A model generated the notes under the pieces. The model was not told the DNA's origin. It worked only from the letters and a program-made list of their open reading frames with translations, and did not search any database. DNA of 64,000 nucleotides from Sulfurospirillum sp. UBA6810. GTDB lineage: Bacteria > Campylobacterota > Campylobacteria > Campylobacterales > Sulfurospirillaceae. Positions 61,279 through 64,000 of the stretch are shown in pieces. The stretch lies in contig DKEY01000016.1 of the NCBI GenBank assembly GCA_002469305.1, positions 62,001 to 126,000 on the forward strand, given 5' to 3'. The position numbers and the translations under genes are program-made. How positions within the stretch are numbered: the stretch's first letter is position 1; each line of letters begins with the position of its first letter.

Positions 61279-62811
61279 TTATTTTCCTATCCATATAGGT
61301 TTAAAATCTGCGGTTATAAAAAGAATTTTGCCACCACTTGTAGCTTTCTCAAACCTGAAACCATTGATAATATCCCCTTTTGTAAACTCTTTATTGTTTA
61401 TTTTTATTTGTGTTGTTCCCAAAAGCTCAAATTGATTTTTTTCAAACTCTTCCAAAGTAAGTTCTTTTACAAAGTCATACTCTGGCTCTTTTTCTTCTAC
61501 AATGGGTGTGCTTGATTGTGGTGGAGTAGGCTCATTTAAACTTTTTGCATACGGATCATCTATTTGGATGGCAGGTTCTTCTTTTTGTTCTGTAACAGGT
61601 TTTGGGACTTCCACAGCTTTTGGTTCTTCCACAGTAGTGGGTTCTGTTGATTTGCTAACCTCTTCTTTAGACATATACTGCGCTGGTTGTGGGGATTTTA
61701 ATGACTCATCCATTGTTATATATGCAATAGAGACACCTGCGATCATTAGAGTAATGATTGCACCAAGAGTTATGAGAAATATTTTAAAGATAGACTTTTT
61801 CTTTGGAGGGGTTTCTTCTGTATATTCACTTGTTTTATCGCTTTCATAAGAGTTATCTGAAGCAGGGATATTTTGAGATTGTGTGAAAGATAGCTCTTCT
61901 TTCAATCGAGCAATTTCAGCATCTTTTTCCTCCACCATATTTTCCCATAAGCTAATGTCCTTTTTTAGCTTCATTATTATATTTTCAAGATGCCCATTTT
62001 TTTCCATAATTTGCAAGAGTGTTTCATCTTCTTCCTCTTCCTCGCTCTCACTAGATGGCTCAATAGCATTTTCAGTATTTTTAATACTGTCAATCTCTGA
62101 AGTTAATTCAATTACTTTTGCTTCGTAAGTTTTCTGTGCGGTATCTAGTTGTTCCTGAAGAGTGGCACTTTTACCCAAAGCTTCTGCTAAAGAGGTTTTT
62201 AATCCTTCTATTGTTTTTATCTCTTCTTCTGATAGTTCTTTATCTTCAACTTCTTCTTTGTGCACTAGTTGGTTCTGTATATAAATAGTAACTGCACTTT
62301 GATACTCTTGAATGAGATCTAAACATCTTTTTTTTATAATTAAATTTTGTTTTGAAACAAATTTGGTTTGTATGGCCATATCTACCAAGTGCCTCAAACT
62401 TTTTAATTTATAAAGTTTTTGGATAAATCCATCATCTTTTGAAAGTTCTTTATTCTCTTCAAGTTCAAAGATAATGTCATCTATTTGTGATTTTACTTCT
62501 TCAGAGACAGGAATATCAGAAATGTCTACATCTTGAAAAGATGTCTCTTGAAGATATCTGCTTATAGTTGATTTATCTTTGAGTTTACTCATGTGTACCT
62601 GAATTGCTTCATATGCTTTGAGTGGATCAATAGCATCTAAATCCAATAGTATCTGTTCTGACTCAACTTTTGTTTTTGCTATTTCTTCTTCAACTACTTC
62701 TATCTCTTTTAGAAAAGAGGCGCTGTTTGGACTAAGAGCCAGATTGAAAGTCCCTTCTTCTTTTTCTTTGATATCCGTTTGTGTTCCAAATTCTAAATCT
62801 TCATTGCTCAT
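61279..62811 (-). CDS. Bitopic protein with long cytoplasmic coiled coil
   Basis: 510 residues. About 340 acidic, coiled-coil residues face the cytoplasm (Glu-run near 255-265), one membrane helix lies at about 346-368, then a Pro/Glu-rich periplasmic stretch and a C-terminal strand domain of about 65 residues (QFELLGTTQIKINNKEF ... FKPIWIGK). The plan (cytoplasmic coil, one span, Pro-rich linker, docking domain) is like VirB10/DotG or FimV-type scaffolds that bridge the envelope. Overlaps the upstream gene by ATGA. Confidence 0.6.
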   Translation of the reverse strand: MSNEDLEFGTQTDIKEKEEGTFNLALSPNSASFLKEIEVVEEEIAKTKVESEQILLDLDAIDPLKAYEAIQVHMSKLKDKSTISRYLQETSFQDVDISDIPVSEEVKSQIDDIIFELEENKELSKDDGFIQKLYKLKSLRHLVDMAIQTKFVSKQNLIIKKRCLDLIQEYQSAVTIYIQNQLVHKEEVEDKELSEEEIKTIEGLKTSLAEALGKSATLQEQLDTAQKTYEAKVIELTSEIDSIKNTENAIEPSSESEEEEEDETLLQIMEKNGHLENIIMKLKKDISLWENMVEEKDAEIARLKEELSFTQSQNIPASDNSYESDKTSEYTEETPPKKKSIFKIFLITLGAIITLMIAGVSIAYITMDESLKSPQPAQYMSKEEVSKSTEPTTVEEPKAVEVPKPVTEQKEEPAIQIDDPYAKSLNEPTPPQSSTPIVEEKEPEYDFVKELTLEEFEKNQFELLGTTQIKINNKEFTKGDIINGFRFEKATSGGKILFITADFKPIWIGK

Positions 62812-63563
62812 TTTACTTCTCCAGTTTTTACAAAGTAGTTGTATTTCTTACCATTAAAAATAAATCCACTATTAATAAATTTATCGTCTTTAAGTCTTAG
62901 TTCTGTTTTGAGTTCACTCACAATAGAAACTAAATAAACATCATAAACAACACCCATATATTCAACTTGTGAGTGAGGTAGTTCATATTCAAATGGTTTT
63001 AAATTAGAGAGAACTTCTATGTTTGATAGCTTTTTGGGTATATAGTATATTGCTTGCGTGTAAAGTTTTTCATCAATCAAGTCTTCACTATTTGGCTTTA
63101 AAATATATTTATCTAATTTGATTGAAATATAATTACCTTGCTTTTCGTTGTCCCCTATTATGTAAACAATATCCAAAAGACCTGACTCAAATTCATCATC
63201 TACATTAACAGTAACAATATTTTCACTAGCCGATGGTTGTGAGCTTGAATTACTTAAAATTGCTTTTGAAACAGTTGTACCATTTGGTAGAAATATTTTT
63301 AAAGGATACGCATGATGTATTTTAAGTGTATCAAATGGCTTTATAGGAGCGCTATATGGAGTCATAGAAAAATTGATATTATTCAATCTGTCAATTATCT
63401 TCTGGGCTTGGCTCTTTTCAAAGTGCACTTCATAAACTTCATTATAGTTTTTAGCAACTTCTAAAAAATTATAATCCTCTAATACATCTTGTGGAATTTT
63501 TTCACTACTAAAAACAAAAGAAGTTAATAATAAAAATATAGTAATAGTTTTTGTAAAATACAA
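62808..63563 (-). CDS. Secreted strand-rich protein, first gene of envelope operon
   Basis: 251 residues from TTG 63563 (AAGGGG upstream). Sec signal (MYFTKTITIFLLLTSFVFS), then two strand-rich domains; the section PLKIFLPNGTTVSKAIL and the closing FIFNGKKYNYFVK are reminiscent of VirB9/TraK/DotH-type outer-ring proteins. Tentative. Element copy 13 lies 31 nt upstream. Confidence 0.55.
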   Translation of the reverse strand: MYFTKTITIFLLLTSFVFSSEKIPQDVLEDYNFLEVAKNYNEVYEVHFEKSQAQKIIDRLNNINFSMTPYSAPIKPFDTLKIHHAYPLKIFLPNGTTVSKAILSNSSSQPSASENIVTVNVDDEFESGLLDIVYIIGDNEKQGNYISIKLDKYILKPNSEDLIDEKLYTQAIYYIPKKLSNIEVLSNLKPFEYELPHSQVEYMGVVYDVYLVSIVSELKTELRLKDDKFINSGFIFNGKKYNYFVKTGEVK

Positions 63564-63590
63564 GTAAACCCCTTTTATATATTTATTCGA

Positions 63591-63623
63591 TAATAATAAA
63601 TATATAATTAAAGTTTACTTAAT
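63591..63623 (-). promoter_or_regulatory. AT-rich element copy 13
   Basis: Core AATTATATATTTATTA, 31 nt before the TTG at 63563; heads the eight-gene envelope operon. Confidence 0.75.
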
Positions 63624-63624
63624 A

Positions 63625-63966
63625 TTAATCAATTTCAACGATTACTTTGTCTTTTTTGATAAAAGATTTTGCGCTAACAGGATAGTATAAAAAAGGGGTT
63701 TTTGTATCGTTAAAAAACGAAAAACCTACCTTGCCTGATTGGAGCACGCCTCTCGCTTCTAAATATTGAAAGGCTTTTAATTTAAGTTCTAAGTTATCAA
63801 TTTTAGTTTTATACTTAGAGTCTATTTCCATAGTTTTATCTGTTATTGTAGTGGCAAAAGTATTGCTAAACTCTTTTGTGGCATAAGAATAAGCAAAAGC
63901 TCCGCCCAGAAAAAAAGATGTAATTGTGAGTGGAACCATCAATAAGAAGTTTACTTTAAATTGCAT
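63625..63966 (-). CDS. Small bitopic membrane protein
   Basis: 113 residues: one N-terminal membrane helix (about 5-28), a coiled coil (45-70) and a short strand tail. No family recognised. It ends just upstream of element copy 13 and is probably the last gene of an operon entering from beyond the window. Confidence 0.65.
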   Translation of the reverse strand: MQFKVNFLLMVPLTITSFFLGGAFAYSYATKEFSNTFATTITDKTMEIDSKYKTKIDNLELKLKAFQYLEARGVLQSGKVGFSFFNDTKTPFLYYPVSAKSFIKKDKVIVEID

Positions 63967-64000
63967 CTTCTCTAAAGAAGTATTTAAAGTGCTAATGTTT

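Noticed and set aside
4992..63623. The AT-rich elements as T4-type late promoters
   Set aside because: TATAAAT is present in about half of the copies but TATATAT in the others, and no gp55-like sigma is visible.

Overview
The window is AT-rich (A+T-biased codons, TTG and GTG starts, poly-A/T spacers) and most of it looks like a large conjugative element (plasmid or integrated element). The protein style and the low G+C fit a Campylobacterota host such as Sulfurimonas or Arcobacter relatives. That host assignment is inference; there is no rRNA or tRNA gene to anchor it. Nearly all genes lie on the minus strand in tightly coupled operons.

Layout. 1-3.1 kb: a truncated plus-strand gene for a TPR/GreAB-C-like/PIN-like protein, possibly outside the element. 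3.2-7.1 kb: a membrane protein, an SH3-like secreted protein, a basic protein, an AAA+ ATPase, an EAL phosphodiesterase and a 44-residue leader gene. 7.1-15.8 kb: a transfer block with a VirD4-type coupling protein fused to an HExxH metallopeptidase-like domain, a ParA-type ATPase, membrane and pilin-like T4SS parts, a VirB8-like protein and a MobC-like relaxosome protein. 16.2-17.3 kb: an internally deleted SF1 helicase on the plus strand. 17.3-31.9 kb: a type IA topoisomerase with an odd active site, then a 3,583-residue methyltransferase/helicase giant (DarB-like) that carries two small genes nested in another frame. 32.2-34.6 kb: an 806-residue-class plus-strand protein that shares a module with the giant.

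34.6-46.5 kb is the most striking part: a tyrosine recombinase coupled to an XRE repressor, next to an array of 14 interchangeable C-terminal cassettes. Each cassette starts with the same TGTAACGGGTAC site in the same reading frame. One cassette is joined to a constant 718-residue stem, giving a PilV-like tip adhesin. This is a shufflon, by analogy with plasmid R64, but with twice as many sites and cassettes (14 against 7) and unrelated site sequence. 46.6-56.6 kb holds the type IV pilus assembly operon: two prepilins, secretion ATPase, GspF-like platform protein, inner-membrane proteins and a lipoprotein secretin. 56.7-64 kb holds an operon of eight envelope proteins plus one more gene; I cannot name their apparatus with confidence.

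A second element-wide signal is an AT-rich sequence, AATTATAWATTTATTA in the coding direction. It occurs 13 times, in front of almost every transfer, pilus and giant-protein operon, usually 26-40 nt before the start codon, and once on the plus strand in front of the only well-formed plus-strand element gene. The recombinase operon lacks it and instead has CCTATAGG-type palindromes. I infer two regulatory circuits: one switching on transfer and pilus genes together, another controlling cassette shuffling. No relaxase, VirB4-type ATPase or prepilin peptidase is visible, so the element must continue beyond the window or borrow host functions.
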